NCBI GenBank assembly: GCA_023664735.1
Contig: JAMPFB010000011.1
Location: 1-48,408, forward strand
Length of the DNA: 48,408 nucleotides
Source: Robinsoniella sp.
GTDB lineage: Bacteria > Bacillota > Clostridia > Lachnospirales > Lachnospiraceae
Direction of reading: 5' to 3'
Below the pieces are notes generated by a model. That model ran no database searches. It saw nothing but the letters and a program-made list of their open reading frames with translations, and was not told the DNA's origin. Made by a program: the position numbers and the translations under genes. This document shows positions 33,194 to 42,327 of the stretch, piece after piece; positions within the stretch are counted from its first letter, which is position 1, and each line of letters opens with the position of its first letter.

Positions 33194-33991
33194 ATGGTAG
33201 TACAACACAACTTACGCGCATTAAACTCAAACAGAATGTTAGGATTAACGACAGCATCACAGACCAAGTCTACAGAAAAGTTATCTTCCGGTTACAAAAT
33301 CAACCGTGCAGCAGATGATGCAGCAGGATTGGCAATTTCCGAGAAGATGAGACGTCAGGTAAGAGGTCTGACACAGGCAGCAGCAAATGCTCAGGATGGT
33401 ATTTCCTGCGTACAGACAGCTGAAGGTGCATTGAATGAAGTTCATGACATGTTACAGCGTATGAATGAGTTGGCAGTAAAAGCTGTTAACGGAACGAACC
33501 AGACAGATGACAAGGCTTATATCCAGTCTGAAATCGACCAGCTGGCATCTGAAATTACCAGGACATCTAATGATACAACCTTCAATAAGATGGGACTTTT
33601 AAATTCCAATACTACTTTTACACTTCAGGTTGGTACTGAGCAGGGTCATACCATTAGCGTTGGTTTATCTTCCATGACTGCAACTAGCATTGGTGTAGGA
33701 AGTTTACAGATTAGTTCCGATGCTTCTATTACATCTATTGATGCTGCTATCCAGTCTGTATCCAAGTTCCGTTCAGACCTTGGTGCTGTACAGAACAGAC
33801 TTGAGCATACTATCAACAACCTGCAGAACGTTGCAGAGAATACTCAGGCAGCTGAATCCCAGATTCGCGATACTGATATGGCTACAGAGATGGTTAAGTA
33901 TGCAAATAATAACATCCTTGCACAGGCAGGTCAGGCTATGCTGGCTCAGTCCAATCAGGCTAATCAGGGTGTATTGTCTCTGTTACAGTAA
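33194..33991 (+). CDS. fliC: Flagellin, copy 2
   Basis: 265 aa, the same protein as copy 1, 1122 bp downstream. By eye I found no base difference within the coding region, whereas leaders and 3' flanks differ. The sharp edge of identity at the stop codon points to recent gene conversion or strong homogenisation. Two equal genes with the same promoter and CsrA sites would raise flagellin dose. Followed by the glycosyltransferase island. Confidence 0.97.
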   Translation: MVVQHNLRALNSNRMLGLTTASQTKSTEKLSSGYKINRAADDAAGLAISEKMRRQVRGLTQAAANAQDGISCVQTAEGALNEVHDMLQRMNELAVKAVNGTNQTDDKAYIQSEIDQLASEITRTSNDTTFNKMGLLNSNTTFTLQVGTEQGHTISVGLSSMTATSIGVGSLQISSDASITSIDAAIQSVSKFRSDLGAVQNRLEHTINNLQNVAENTQAAESQIRDTDMATEMVKYANNNILAQAGQAMLAQSNQANQGVLSLLQ

Positions 33992-34017
33992 GGGCCAGAA
34001 GCTCATAAAGACTATCG

Positions 34018-34044
34018 AAAGAGTCGGCTTTGCCGACTCTTTTT
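34018..34044 (+). terminator. Terminator of flagellin gene 2
   Basis: AAAGAGTCGGC/GCCGACTCTTT with loop TTT and a T-rich tail. Same position and loop as the terminator of copy 1, with the 3' arm changed from GCCGGC to GCCGAC, which restores a full pair. Confidence 0.88.
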
Positions 34045-34075
34045 CTTTTTAATCAATGAGAATGTGAGAATAATT

Positions 34076-35938
34076 ATGAAATTGGCAGAGAGAAAACAGA
34101 TAACAGTATTATATGTCCAAACTATTGAAATATCGCTATTGGATATTCCCCGGGCATTGGATGAATTGGGATACACGGTATATAAAGCAGCGCTAGGTGT
34201 CAGGGCGCAGGGCTTTGAGAAAGAGGCATGTGAGCGGATTATTTCTACAATAGATGCTTTAAAAATCCAGTGTGCCATATCTTACGATTTTTCAGAAAGT
34301 ATTTCACAGGCATGTTTTGAAACGGGAATTCCATATATTTCCTGGGTTTATGATGCTCCACAGCAGGAATTATATACTCCTTATGCTCAGCATCCCTGTA
34401 ATTATATTTTTGTGTTTGACAGAATGCAGCAAAAGCGCCTGCAGGAGATTGGCATACAAAATGTATATCATATGCCGTTGGCAATACATGCCGGGAAAAT
34501 AGAAATGGCTTTGAAAAAGAGTGAAAAGGCTCAAAGAGGCTACACGGGAGAAATTGCTTTTGTTGGTCAATTGTATCGAATGGAAAATCTGGAGACTTTA
34601 TATGAAAATGCTGACAGCGATGTAAAGGAAGCACTGAAGAATAATATGGAAGCATGTTTCTTGAAATGGGATGAGAATACGAGAATGCATGGAATCATGA
34701 ATGAGGCTTGTGTTCAGTATTTTAGCGATATAGACAAGCATAAGATATCAAAACAATTTCCTTATATTACGGAACAGTTTTATTATGAGGCAGCGGTTCT
34801 TAGCAGATTATTGGCTCATAGGGAACGGGTGCATATTTTAAATTCATTGGCAGAGAAATATGATGTGAAATTTTATACATTTGATTCAAATGTGAAGTCC
34901 TTAAGTAATAAAGTGAAGGTTATGGAAGGGGCAAAATATGATTTTGAGGTTTCCAATATTTACCGCACCAGTAAGATTAACCTGAATATAACCCTTCACT
35001 GTATTGAAACAGGCGCTTCGCAGCGTGTTTTTGATGTAATGGCGGCTGGTGGTTTTCTGTTAAGCAATTATCAGCAGGAGTTAGCAGAACTCTTTGTTCC
35101 GGGAGAAGAAATTGTTCTTTATCATAATATGGAGGAACTGGAGTATTATGTGGAATATTATCTTTCCCATGAAAAGGAGCGGGAGCAGATTGCAAAAAGA
35201 GGTCAGCAGAAGGTTATACGGCTGCACGATTTCCATGATAAGATACAAAAAGTTATGGAAATGGTAAGTGAGAAGGAACAGCCAAGGACAAAAACATATG
35301 TGCTTATACAAAGAGAGTGGTTATATCATAAAGCAAATTTCTATTTAAAAGAAAAATCAGAGGATTCCTACAATAAATTATATAAAATTCTTACAGATAG
35401 AAAATACGAAACAGTGGTAGGAAGAACATCTGCTTTGGGAGTGCTTCGTGAAATGCTGGAATGTTGGCAGATGGAGATGGAAATAGGAAAATCCAATTTA
35501 TTTAATGATGTGGAATGCATGGAGCAGGCAGAGAAAAAATATCTTCGGGTTAAGCATGGAATGTGGCGGATTGAACAGGAACTTAGTGAAAGCAGGTGCA
35601 TGGAAGTCGTTGAAATGCTACAAAAAGAAAAAATATCCAGAATATTGATAGTATGGATTATTTTTGCAAATATGAAGGAACGGGAGAATGTACTTATAAA
35701 ACTGGCTGGCTATATGAGAGGGTATAGCATTTTGGAGGCAGTGGAGTTGTTGTCCTACGGGTTAATTCTATTTCCGGGGAATACGGCGCTGGCGTTGAAA
35801 AAAGCGGAATGTCTTATGGATTTGTCCATGTGGAACGATGCGTTGGAGACTTTATATCTGATTGAACAGCCAGAGCAGGACATAAGGCTGTTAATACAGG
35901 AATTGGAGAATGTCCTGCTAGTATCCAACAGCCATTAA
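34076..35938 (+). CDS. CgeB/DUF3880-type glycosyltransferase with helical C-terminal extension
   Basis: 620 aa. An N-terminal DUF3880-like half (FETGIPYISWVYDAP, NYIFVFDR) and a glycosyltransferase 1-like half with SKINLNITLHCIETGASQRVFDVMAAGGFLLSNYQ (about 300-345) give the CgeB architecture of GT-B enzymes. Residues about 435-620 are an added helical, TPR-like region absent from the two paralogues at 41152 and 43534. ATG 34076 is used; a GTG four codons earlier is equally weak in ribosome site. First gene after the flagellins, so probably a flagellin glycosyltransferase that uses a soluble sugar nucleotide. Confidence 0.75.
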   Translation: MKLAERKQITVLYVQTIEISLLDIPRALDELGYTVYKAALGVRAQGFEKEACERIISTIDALKIQCAISYDFSESISQACFETGIPYISWVYDAPQQELYTPYAQHPCNYIFVFDRMQQKRLQEIGIQNVYHMPLAIHAGKIEMALKKSEKAQRGYTGEIAFVGQLYRMENLETLYENADSDVKEALKNNMEACFLKWDENTRMHGIMNEACVQYFSDIDKHKISKQFPYITEQFYYEAAVLSRLLAHRERVHILNSLAEKYDVKFYTFDSNVKSLSNKVKVMEGAKYDFEVSNIYRTSKINLNITLHCIETGASQRVFDVMAAGGFLLSNYQQELAELFVPGEEIVLYHNMEELEYYVEYYLSHEKEREQIAKRGQQKVIRLHDFHDKIQKVMEMVSEKEQPRTKTYVLIQREWLYHKANFYLKEKSEDSYNKLYKILTDRKYETVVGRTSALGVLREMLECWQMEMEIGKSNLFNDVECMEQAEKKYLRVKHGMWRIEQELSESRCMEVVEMLQKEKISRILIVWIIFANMKERENVLIKLAGYMRGYSILEAVELLSYGLILFPGNTALALKKAECLMDLSMWNDALETLYLIEQPEQDIRLLIQELENVLLVSNSH

Positions 35939-35951
35939 TGGGAGAGAAGAA

Positions 35952-36743
35952 ATGAATGATAAAAAAGTAAGCTTTATAATATGCTGCAACGACGAATTTT
36001 ATATGCAGGAATGTAGAGTATATTTAAATGAACTTATAGTGCCAAAAGGATATGAAGTAGATATTTTAGAAGTTGCAGAAGCAAAATCCATGACATCAGG
36101 CTGTAATGAGGGAATGCAGCAATCAGATGCAAAATATAAAATATATATGCATCAGGATGTTTTTATCACGAATAAGAATTTTCTGTCAGATATTCTGCAG
36201 ATTTTTCAAAGTGATATCAATATTGGCATGATTGGGCTTGTGGGTACACCTTATTTGTGCTGGGAAGGAACTATGTGGAAAGGAGTTCGGTTTGGGGGCT
36301 TCTACAAGCTGGATGAATTAATTGAAAAGGATTTAGTGCATAGATTCTATCCCTTAAGAATGGGCTATATGGAAATGGATGCAGTCGATGGGCTGCTGAT
36401 AGCTACACAGTATGATATTCCGTGGAGAGAGGATGTCTTTCAAAAGTGGGATTTTTATGATGTATCACAAAGCTTTGAGTTTCAAAGAGCCGGATATAAG
36501 ATAGTAGTGCCGGGGCAGGAGCCTGAATGGTATATTCATGATTGTGGTGCAATTAATTTGGAGCATTATGATGAAGCAAAAGAAAAGTTTCTTCTAACTT
36601 ATCCGGAATATATGGAAGGGCGCAGGAACCAGACTTGGGAAGATTATTTAGAGCAGGTCAGACTCCGGATAGAACAGGGCTACCATGGAAATGCGGAAGA
36701 AAAGGAATATTTGCTTGGCATGATAGCTGATTTGCATAAATAA
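35952..36743 (+). CDS. GT2-like glycosyltransferase of the StrF type
   Basis: 263 aa. It opens KVSFIICCNDEFYMQECRVYLNEL, has MTSGCNEGM near residue 50, the HQDV metal/nucleotide motif (about residue 71), FDAV-like MDAVDGLLIAT and YIHDCG at the C-terminal side. That series is seen in the StrF-like GT2 subgroup. No membrane segments. Start ATG 35952 follows GGGAGAAG, 13 bp after the preceding gene, so it is in the same operon. Substrate unknown. Confidence 0.7.
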   Translation: MNDKKVSFIICCNDEFYMQECRVYLNELIVPKGYEVDILEVAEAKSMTSGCNEGMQQSDAKYKIYMHQDVFITNKNFLSDILQIFQSDINIGMIGLVGTPYLCWEGTMWKGVRFGGFYKLDELIEKDLVHRFYPLRMGYMEMDAVDGLLIATQYDIPWREDVFQKWDFYDVSQSFEFQRAGYKIVVPGQEPEWYIHDCGAINLEHYDEAKEKFLLTYPEYMEGRRNQTWEDYLEQVRLRIEQGYHGNAEEKEYLLGMIADLHK

Positions 36744-36764
36744 TTACTGAAAGGAGGCGATAAG

Positions 36765-37703
36765 ATGGAAGGAGCATATGATGTACTTATTTTTACTACA
36801 GCAAAGGATTTTTTACGTTTACGAAGCAATTATCCTAGATTAGTGCAAAATATCCCGGCAAGGAAATTGATTTTTGTGGGAAATGGAGAAGTAGAAGCCT
36901 TAGTGCAGGACATGCATATGGGACAGCAGGTAGGATTTCTCAATGAAGAAGAGATAATTCCGTTTGCTGATGTACATAAAATCATGCTTGATGTGCTGCA
37001 ATGCGAGACCCTTCCAAGGGGAGTGACGGGATGGTATTATCAGCAGTTTTTAAAGATGAAGTACAGCTTCCTTTGCAGAAACCAGTATTATTTGGTATGG
37101 GATGGGGATACCATACCATGCAGGCCAGTCACAATGTTTCAGATAAATGGTGGCCAGCCTTATTTGGATTTGAAGAGAGAGTACCACGAAGAATACTTTA
37201 TAACATTAGCAAAGCTGTTTCCGGATATGCACAAAAGCATTGAAAAATCTTTCATTTCAGAGCATATGCTTATGAGATGCGACATTATGAAAAATCTAAT
37301 CAATGATATTGAAAGTAATGATAAGCTAGAAGGGAAAGCCTTTTATGAAAAGATTATCCGCTGTATCGACATATCCAGACTGCGTTCAAACAGCTTTAGT
37401 GAATTTGAAACTTATGGAACCTATGTGTCTTTTCGATATCCGGAGGCTTATCGTCTGCGGAATTGGCATTCCTTCCGTTATGGCGGGGAGTTTTTCCATC
37501 CGGATGCCATAACAGATTCTGATTATCAATGGCTGGGCCGTGATTTTGATGCTATTTCTTTTGAAAAAAATCATTTTGTCAGAGAAGACCATAAGGATGT
37601 CTTTACTAAAAAAGAATATCAGGAGAAGCTGTCTGCCAGACAGATTCTGGAAATTGCCCAGCAGGAATTTACAGAAGGCTATCTGGAAGTATGGGATGAT
37701 TGA
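36765..37703 (+). CDS. DUF6492-like putative glycosyltransferase
   Basis: 312 aa, soluble. YLVWDGDTIP (about residue 105) supplies a DxD-type motif after a GWYYQQFLKMKYS segment, and NWHSFRYGGEFFHPDA lies near the C-terminal third; this series is typical of DUF6492-like proteins placed among glycosyltransferases. Start after AAGGAGGCG. It ends the plus-strand operon that begins at 34076 and converges with the large minus-strand gene 25 bp away. Confidence 0.65.
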   Translation: MEGAYDVLIFTTAKDFLRLRSNYPRLVQNIPARKLIFVGNGEVEALVQDMHMGQQVGFLNEEEIIPFADVHKIMLDVLQCETLPRGVTGWYYQQFLKMKYSFLCRNQYYLVWDGDTIPCRPVTMFQINGGQPYLDLKREYHEEYFITLAKLFPDMHKSIEKSFISEHMLMRCDIMKNLINDIESNDKLEGKAFYEKIIRCIDISRLRSNSFSEFETYGTYVSFRYPEAYRLRNWHSFRYGGEFFHPDAITDSDYQWLGRDFDAISFEKNHFVREDHKDVFTKKEYQEKLSARQILEIAQQEFTEGYLEVWDD

Positions 37704-37716
37704 AAATTGCTTTTTG

Positions 37717-37740
37717 ACTAATTGCGTATTAGTTGTTTTT
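37717..37740 (+). terminator. Terminator of the 34-37.7 kb operon
   Basis: ACTAAT/ATTAGT 6-bp stem, loop TGCGT, then TGTTTTT. It overlaps the last codons of the convergent gene, a compact end for the plus-strand transcript. Confidence 0.55.
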
Positions 37741-40700
37741 ATTGTATTCATTAATGTGTGCACATACCGCTGTTGCCAGATTATAATAAACGTTCCTGCT
37801 AAAATGGTTGATACAATCCTCATAATCCTCCTGGGATTTGATAAAGTCCGTAATATTGATAAGCTTGATACGCTCCTTTCCTTCAGCAAATGCTTTTACC
37901 AAAGCATTGATTTCCTTATGTCGTTCTGCATGGAAGGCAAATTCGGTATTTTCACCCTCATATTCGATTTCACTCCCCAGCAGCAGCACGAAGGTAGGGG
38001 TACCCAATGCATTATCATACATGTATTGCAGATTTCGTATCAATTTTTGTCCCGGCGTTGTTCCCACAAATTCCCATTGCTTTGCAAAATCCCGGATGAT
38101 TTTTTCCGTAAAGGAAAAACCGTGGTTTACAATGCTGCCATCCATGTAGCCTGACATATTTTCCATATCTGTCAGGTCAAAATTTACGCTGCCAAAGCTG
38201 GCATACAATCCTGTTTTTTTGTTGCGGTACAGTCCGGCATGGCAGTCCGGCAAAAGGCTGTAGCAGATAACATGATATTCTTTTTGAAACAGCAGCGTCT
38301 TAAAATCTCCATGTGTTAAAAACGGCGCTTGCTTAAGAATATCGTTTATCTCGGATTCCTGACAATTTGCGCTTTCCCATATATGCATGGAATGGTTCTG
38401 TCCGGCAGTAATAACCCCTTTTGAATTGACATAATTGAATTCCGTGGTGATTTTTCCGCCAATCAGATAGCTCTCGATTGCACCTATGTCACATGGTCCT
38501 TTCAGCAGAATCTTTATGCGGTCATCACGGGCAGGTTCTGTATTTTCCACTTCTATGCTTTCGGATATCCAAGGTATTTTCTGCCCCTTCTCAAGTGTGC
38601 TGGCAACGGGAGCAAGAATGTCAATATTAGGATACCCAATTTTACCATACACGTACTGTTCCACTCCCATTCCCATAATTCTGCAGGAAAACAGGAAATG
38701 TTTCAGTCTTTGTTCTTGCAGGTCCAGACAGTAAAAGCCTGCGATTCCGTAATCTCCATATTTATCCCTGACCCTTATATAACCACTGTCCATCCAGTCG
38801 TTAGATATCATTTTCAAAAGTTCCTGCCTGCTGCTTCTTATTTTTGTGAAATTAAGCTGATTGGTTCTTGCCACCAGTTCCACCAGCCTGTCCAGTTCCT
38901 CCAGACAGTTCTTTTCTATTGTGACTGTGATATTGCTGTCAAATAAAAAAGCCTCCTTGGAATCAAATTGACTTTGCACAGCTGTCTTATTTTCCAGTAC
39001 CTTGTAGCTGGCAAGCCTCTTATGGGTCATATCCGATGCTTCCAGTGTGCATACATACTTTATCAGATAAGGGAGGATATCGGGCAATGCAGTCATAAGC
39101 CCTTTGCTTATATATTTTGCCTCTTCCAGATTCCTGATATTATCATCAATAAATAGTGCATTTTCGGCTCTAAGCCCCATGTGGGCAAGCTTCTGCTCAA
39201 TCTGTATGCCTTTGTTTTCCCAGTTTATGTCATTAAAGACAAAGTATTCAGAAAGCTGCAGCTCTTCTAAAACAGTCTGTACCTGAGCAGCATCGTTCTT
39301 GGAAGAAATAGAATTTATGATTCCACAGTCTGTTAAAGCCTTCACAAGCTGAATGTTTTCCTGTAAAAAATCCACATTCTCTTCACTTAATGTTCCCTTC
39401 CAAAAGGTATCGTCCAAATCCCATATGACAAGCTTGATTTGTTCAAAGGGAAAACCTGCATAAGGGTCAGGCTTTGGCAGAATCACGCAGTCCTTCCTAC
39501 ACAAATTAGTCAGTGCAGTTTTATCACTTTCGGATAAAGCTGCAAATACCTCTAGATTAATAATCAGCACATCAAATACAGGTAAATGAAAAAAATCCGT
39601 TAATTCCAATATGGTTTGAAAAACTATTTCCGTGCCGCTTGCCACGGAAAATAGCAATGGGTCAGGTTCGATGCCTATCATATGTGCATGAGGATAAAGT
39701 GTCTGTAACAGCTTCAGATCGGCTCCAAGACCACATCCTAAATGCAAGAGGTTAAATTCTTCCTGTTCCGTATAAGGTATTCCGGCAGGCAGATTTCTGT
39801 CAGGACAGGCATATTTCAGAATATCGAATCCATATTTTTTAGAAAAAAGCTGATGATGCTCAAGCAGAATGTCACTTACATTTTTTGCATGATTGAAGCT
39901 TTGGCTTCCGGCATGATAAATAAAGCTGTTTTTGCACAACAGGAGCTTAAAGCCATGTCTGGATATTTGCATACAAAGGTCATCATCTTCAAAATATCCC
40001 GGTGAAAACTGTTCGTCCATCCCACCTGCCACATCCCATGCACTCCTTTTTACAAGCAGGGCAAAGCCCGATAACCGGATTCTTTCTTCATAAGGCATTT
40101 TCAAGGGAATGTTTATCTTGGCGCCATACTCCAGATATTCATCGGGAAGTGTAAAGATAATATCCAATTGCTGCTCATTTCCGGCATAATTGGAATAGCC
40201 TCCTGCTGCACCGATTTTTTCATTTTCATAGAGTCCCATACGGAGCCAGAACAGGGAATTAAGCGCAAGGCGAGTATCGTTATTTAATAAAAATATATTA
40301 CTGCTTGCCGTTTCCGTGCCAAGGGTTGCCCTGACACCTTGATTGCAGGCGCAGGGAAAGCCTCTGTTTTCCTTATTTTTGATAAGGATAATATCCTTCT
40401 GCGTTTCCAGCCATTCTGCTGCGCCGTCGTCCGAGGCATTGTCCACGACTACAATGCTATATGTTCCTTCCAAAAGTGTATTACGAATGCTTTCAATACT
40501 TTTCTGCAAAAGGTATTGAGAATTATAGGAAACTATCACGATTACAGTATTTCTGACTGTGATATCATAAAGCTGTTTCAGGTTTTCCATTTCAACCTGA
40601 ATGGTCTGTCTATCTTCTGGGGAATTACAGTAAAGCAGGGCGTTTTCAAAGCATAAAAATGCCTGATTGGGATTCATGGCGCAATAAAGGCGTCCCAACA

Positions 40701-40914
40701 TGTAGTACAGTTCATAGCTTGCCGGATTGTAAGCAAGCCCTTTTGCAATAGCATGAAACATTCCATCCAAATCCGCCTCCGCTTCACAGATGCTGGCATC
40801 CAAAATCGCAAAGATGTCATCATAATTTTTCAGATGTGTTTTTTCCTCATCCATTAATGCTTTTGCACGTATAAAATCGCCATTTTCAATATGGTTTCTG
40901 ATATTATCCCACAT
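37729..40914 (-). CDS. Multidomain protein: TPR-like, GT2, methyltransferase-like, FkbH/HAD-IIIC, possible SGNH
   Basis: 1061 aa on the minus strand. Residues 1-115 look like helical repeats. 120-365 is a GT2 glycosyltransferase (VIVIVSYN, VVDNASDDG, NND 211-213, YFEDDDLC). 385-490 holds a Rossmann-like methyltransferase start (HLGCGLGADL, IGIEPD). 493-790 is an FkbH-type HAD-IIIC unit: WDLDDTFWKGTL with Asp 499/501, SSKND, FIDDN 589-592, then a GNAT-like tail with RTNQLNFT. 800-1061 ends in DCINHFSRNVYYNLA, resembling the last block of SGNH-type esterases. FkbH proteins usually put a glyceryl unit on an acyl carrier; no carrier is seen here. Start follows AGGTAGG. Flanked by glycosyltransferases on both sides. 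Confidence 0.75.
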   Translation of the reverse strand: MWDNIRNHIENGDFIRAKALMDEEKTHLKNYDDIFAILDASICEAEADLDGMFHAIAKGLAYNPASYELYYMLGRLYCAMNPNQAFLCFENALLYCNSPEDRQTIQVEMENLKQLYDITVRNTVIVIVSYNSQYLLQKSIESIRNTLLEGTYSIVVVDNASDDGAAEWLETQKDIILIKNKENRGFPCACNQGVRATLGTETASSNIFLLNNDTRLALNSLFWLRMGLYENEKIGAAGGYSNYAGNEQQLDIIFTLPDEYLEYGAKINIPLKMPYEERIRLSGFALLVKRSAWDVAGGMDEQFSPGYFEDDDLCMQISRHGFKLLLCKNSFIYHAGSQSFNHAKNVSDILLEHHQLFSKKYGFDILKYACPDRNLPAGIPYTEQEEFNLLHLGCGLGADLKLLQTLYPHAHMIGIEPDPLLFSVASGTEIVFQTILELTDFFHLPVFDVLIINLEVFAALSESDKTALTNLCRKDCVILPKPDPYAGFPFEQIKLVIWDLDDTFWKGTLSEENVDFLQENIQLVKALTDCGIINSISSKNDAAQVQTVLEELQLSEYFVFNDINWENKGIQIEQKLAHMGLRAENALFIDDNIRNLEEAKYISKGLMTALPDILPYLIKYVCTLEASDMTHKRLASYKVLENKTAVQSQFDSKEAFLFDSNITVTIEKNCLEELDRLVELVARTNQLNFTKIRSSRQELLKMISNDWMDSGYIRVRDKYGDYGIAGFYCLDLQEQRLKHFLFSCRIMGMGVEQYVYGKIGYPNIDILAPVASTLEKGQKIPWISESIEVENTEPARDDRIKILLKGPCDIGAIESYLIGGKITTEFNYVNSKGVITAGQNHSMHIWESANCQESEINDILKQAPFLTHGDFKTLLFQKEYHVICYSLLPDCHAGLYRNKKTGLYASFGSVNFDLTDMENMSGYMDGSIVNHGFSFTEKIIRDFAKQWEFVGTTPGQKLIRNLQYMYDNALGTPTFVLLLGSEIEYEGENTEFAFHAERHKEINALVKAFAEGKERIKLINITDFIKSQEDYEDCINHFSRNVYYNLATAVCAHINEYNKNN

Positions 40915-41096
40915 TCTGTATTTCCTACCTTTATTTTTATATTCCAGATGATTTTTTCTTTAAATTCCTACTGCATGGATTCAAGAACTTATCTTTTACT
41001 TTACTACTTATCTTTCTCCTTGACAAGTTTTAACTGCTGCTTAGCCACGGTCATTGCTCTATCAATTTTCTATCAAAATTTATTTTAAATTCTCTA

Positions 41097-41125
41097 TTGC
41101 TTTCTAAGCTTGCGGTGTTTAGAAT
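41097..41125 (+). promoter_or_regulatory. Sigma-A promoter of the second glycosyltransferase group
   Basis: TTGCTT at 41097-41102, 17 bp, TAGAAT at 41120-41125, in the 237-bp divergent gap between two gene groups. On the opposite strand TTGTCA, 17 bp, TAAAGT could serve the large gene. Confidence 0.5.
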
Positions 41126-41151
41126 ATTGATAGGGAAGAAGGAGAAATGAT

Positions 41152-42324
41152 TTGAATATATTATATTTAGAGTGGAACAGCTTCTGTAATGAAGACATGT
41201 TTGAAATATTACAGGAAATGGGTCATAGAGTGATTAAAATACCTTTTCGGGGAATCAGCATGCAGGAAAAAGAGGTTTATGATTTATTAGAGAAGGCAAT
41301 AAAAAAAGCAGACTGCGAATTTCTGTTTTCTTTTAATTATTTCCCCAATGTATCAAATTGCTGTAATGAACTGGGAATGAAATACGTCTCATGGGTATAT
41401 GACAGCCCTCATATTCATGCATATTCATACACAGTGCTCAATACCTGCAACTATATTTTTCTATTTGATTATGCCATGTATGAGGAGTTAAAAAATGCCG
41501 GGATTCAGACCGTTTTTTATCTTCCGTTGGCTGTAAATGATAAAAGACTGTCAAATTTACACAATCATAAGGCGCTGTGCGATAAATATTCTTGTGACGT
41601 CTCTTTCGTAGGCTCCTTATATTCAGAACCTAAACACAGGATTTATGACAAATTTCTAAAAATTGACAGCTATGCGAAAGGCTATCTGGATGGTTTGATT
41701 CAGGCGCAGCTACACGTGCAGGGATATAATTTTCTGCAGCAGATGCTGACGCCGGATATTGTGGAGGAAATGCAGAAAGCATATCCTACGGATCCTAATG
41801 CCAGCACGGTATTGTCTCCGGAAGCAATTTATGGGGACTATGTGCTATCCAGACAGGTAACAGCATTAGAGCGCAGAAAGATACTTGAGCTGTTTGCCTA
41901 TAAATATAAGGTGTATTTGTATACATATGATGATGATTTGAAAATTCCCGGTATTTACAATAAAGGGCTGGTTGACTACTATAACGATATGCCGTATGTT
42001 TTTATGAACTCAAAGATTAATCTGAACATTACGCTTAGAAGCATTAAAACAGGGATACCGCTTCGGGCATTTGATATTATGGGCTGTGGGGGCTTTTTGC
42101 TGACGAATTATCAGGAAGAGCTGTTTCAATATTTTGAAGCGGATAAGGACTTTGTTTATTATGGGGATTATGATGATTTGGCGGATAAGGTGGACTATTA
42201 TTTAAAGCATGAGGAAGAAAGGCGGAAAATAGCGCAAAGCGGCTGTAAAAAGGTTAGAGAACAGCACAATATGAGAAGTCGTATTGAAAAAATACTGGAT
42301 ATTATATCGGAAGGGATGAAATAG
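41152..42324 (+). CDS. CgeB/DUF3880-type glycosyltransferase, TTG start
   Basis: 390 aa. The N-terminal half (YVSWVYDSPHIHAYS, NYIFLFDYAM) and the C-terminal SKINLNITLRSIKTGIPLRAFDIMGCGGFLLTNYQEEL match the CgeB pattern. It is a paralogue of the genes at 34076 and 43534, without the extension of the former. The only start compatible with AAGGAG at 41139 is TTG at 41152; no ATG is available in frame nearby. First gene of a three-gene run with gaps of 3 and 9 bp. Confidence 0.72.
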   Translation: MNILYLEWNSFCNEDMFEILQEMGHRVIKIPFRGISMQEKEVYDLLEKAIKKADCEFLFSFNYFPNVSNCCNELGMKYVSWVYDSPHIHAYSYTVLNTCNYIFLFDYAMYEELKNAGIQTVFYLPLAVNDKRLSNLHNHKALCDKYSCDVSFVGSLYSEPKHRIYDKFLKIDSYAKGYLDGLIQAQLHVQGYNFLQQMLTPDIVEEMQKAYPTDPNASTVLSPEAIYGDYVLSRQVTALERRKILELFAYKYKVYLYTYDDDLKIPGIYNKGLVDYYNDMPYVFMNSKINLNITLRSIKTGIPLRAFDIMGCGGFLLTNYQEELFQYFEADKDFVYYGDYDDLADKVDYYLKHEEERRKIAQSGCKKVREQHNMRSRIEKILDIISEGMK

Positions 42325-42327
42325 AAA

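Noticed and set aside
37540-38154. Plus-strand 204-residue frame at the end of the DUF6492-like gene
   Set aside because: It lies opposite the long multidomain gene and inside the preceding gene, has no ribosome site, and its composition is that of a shadow frame.
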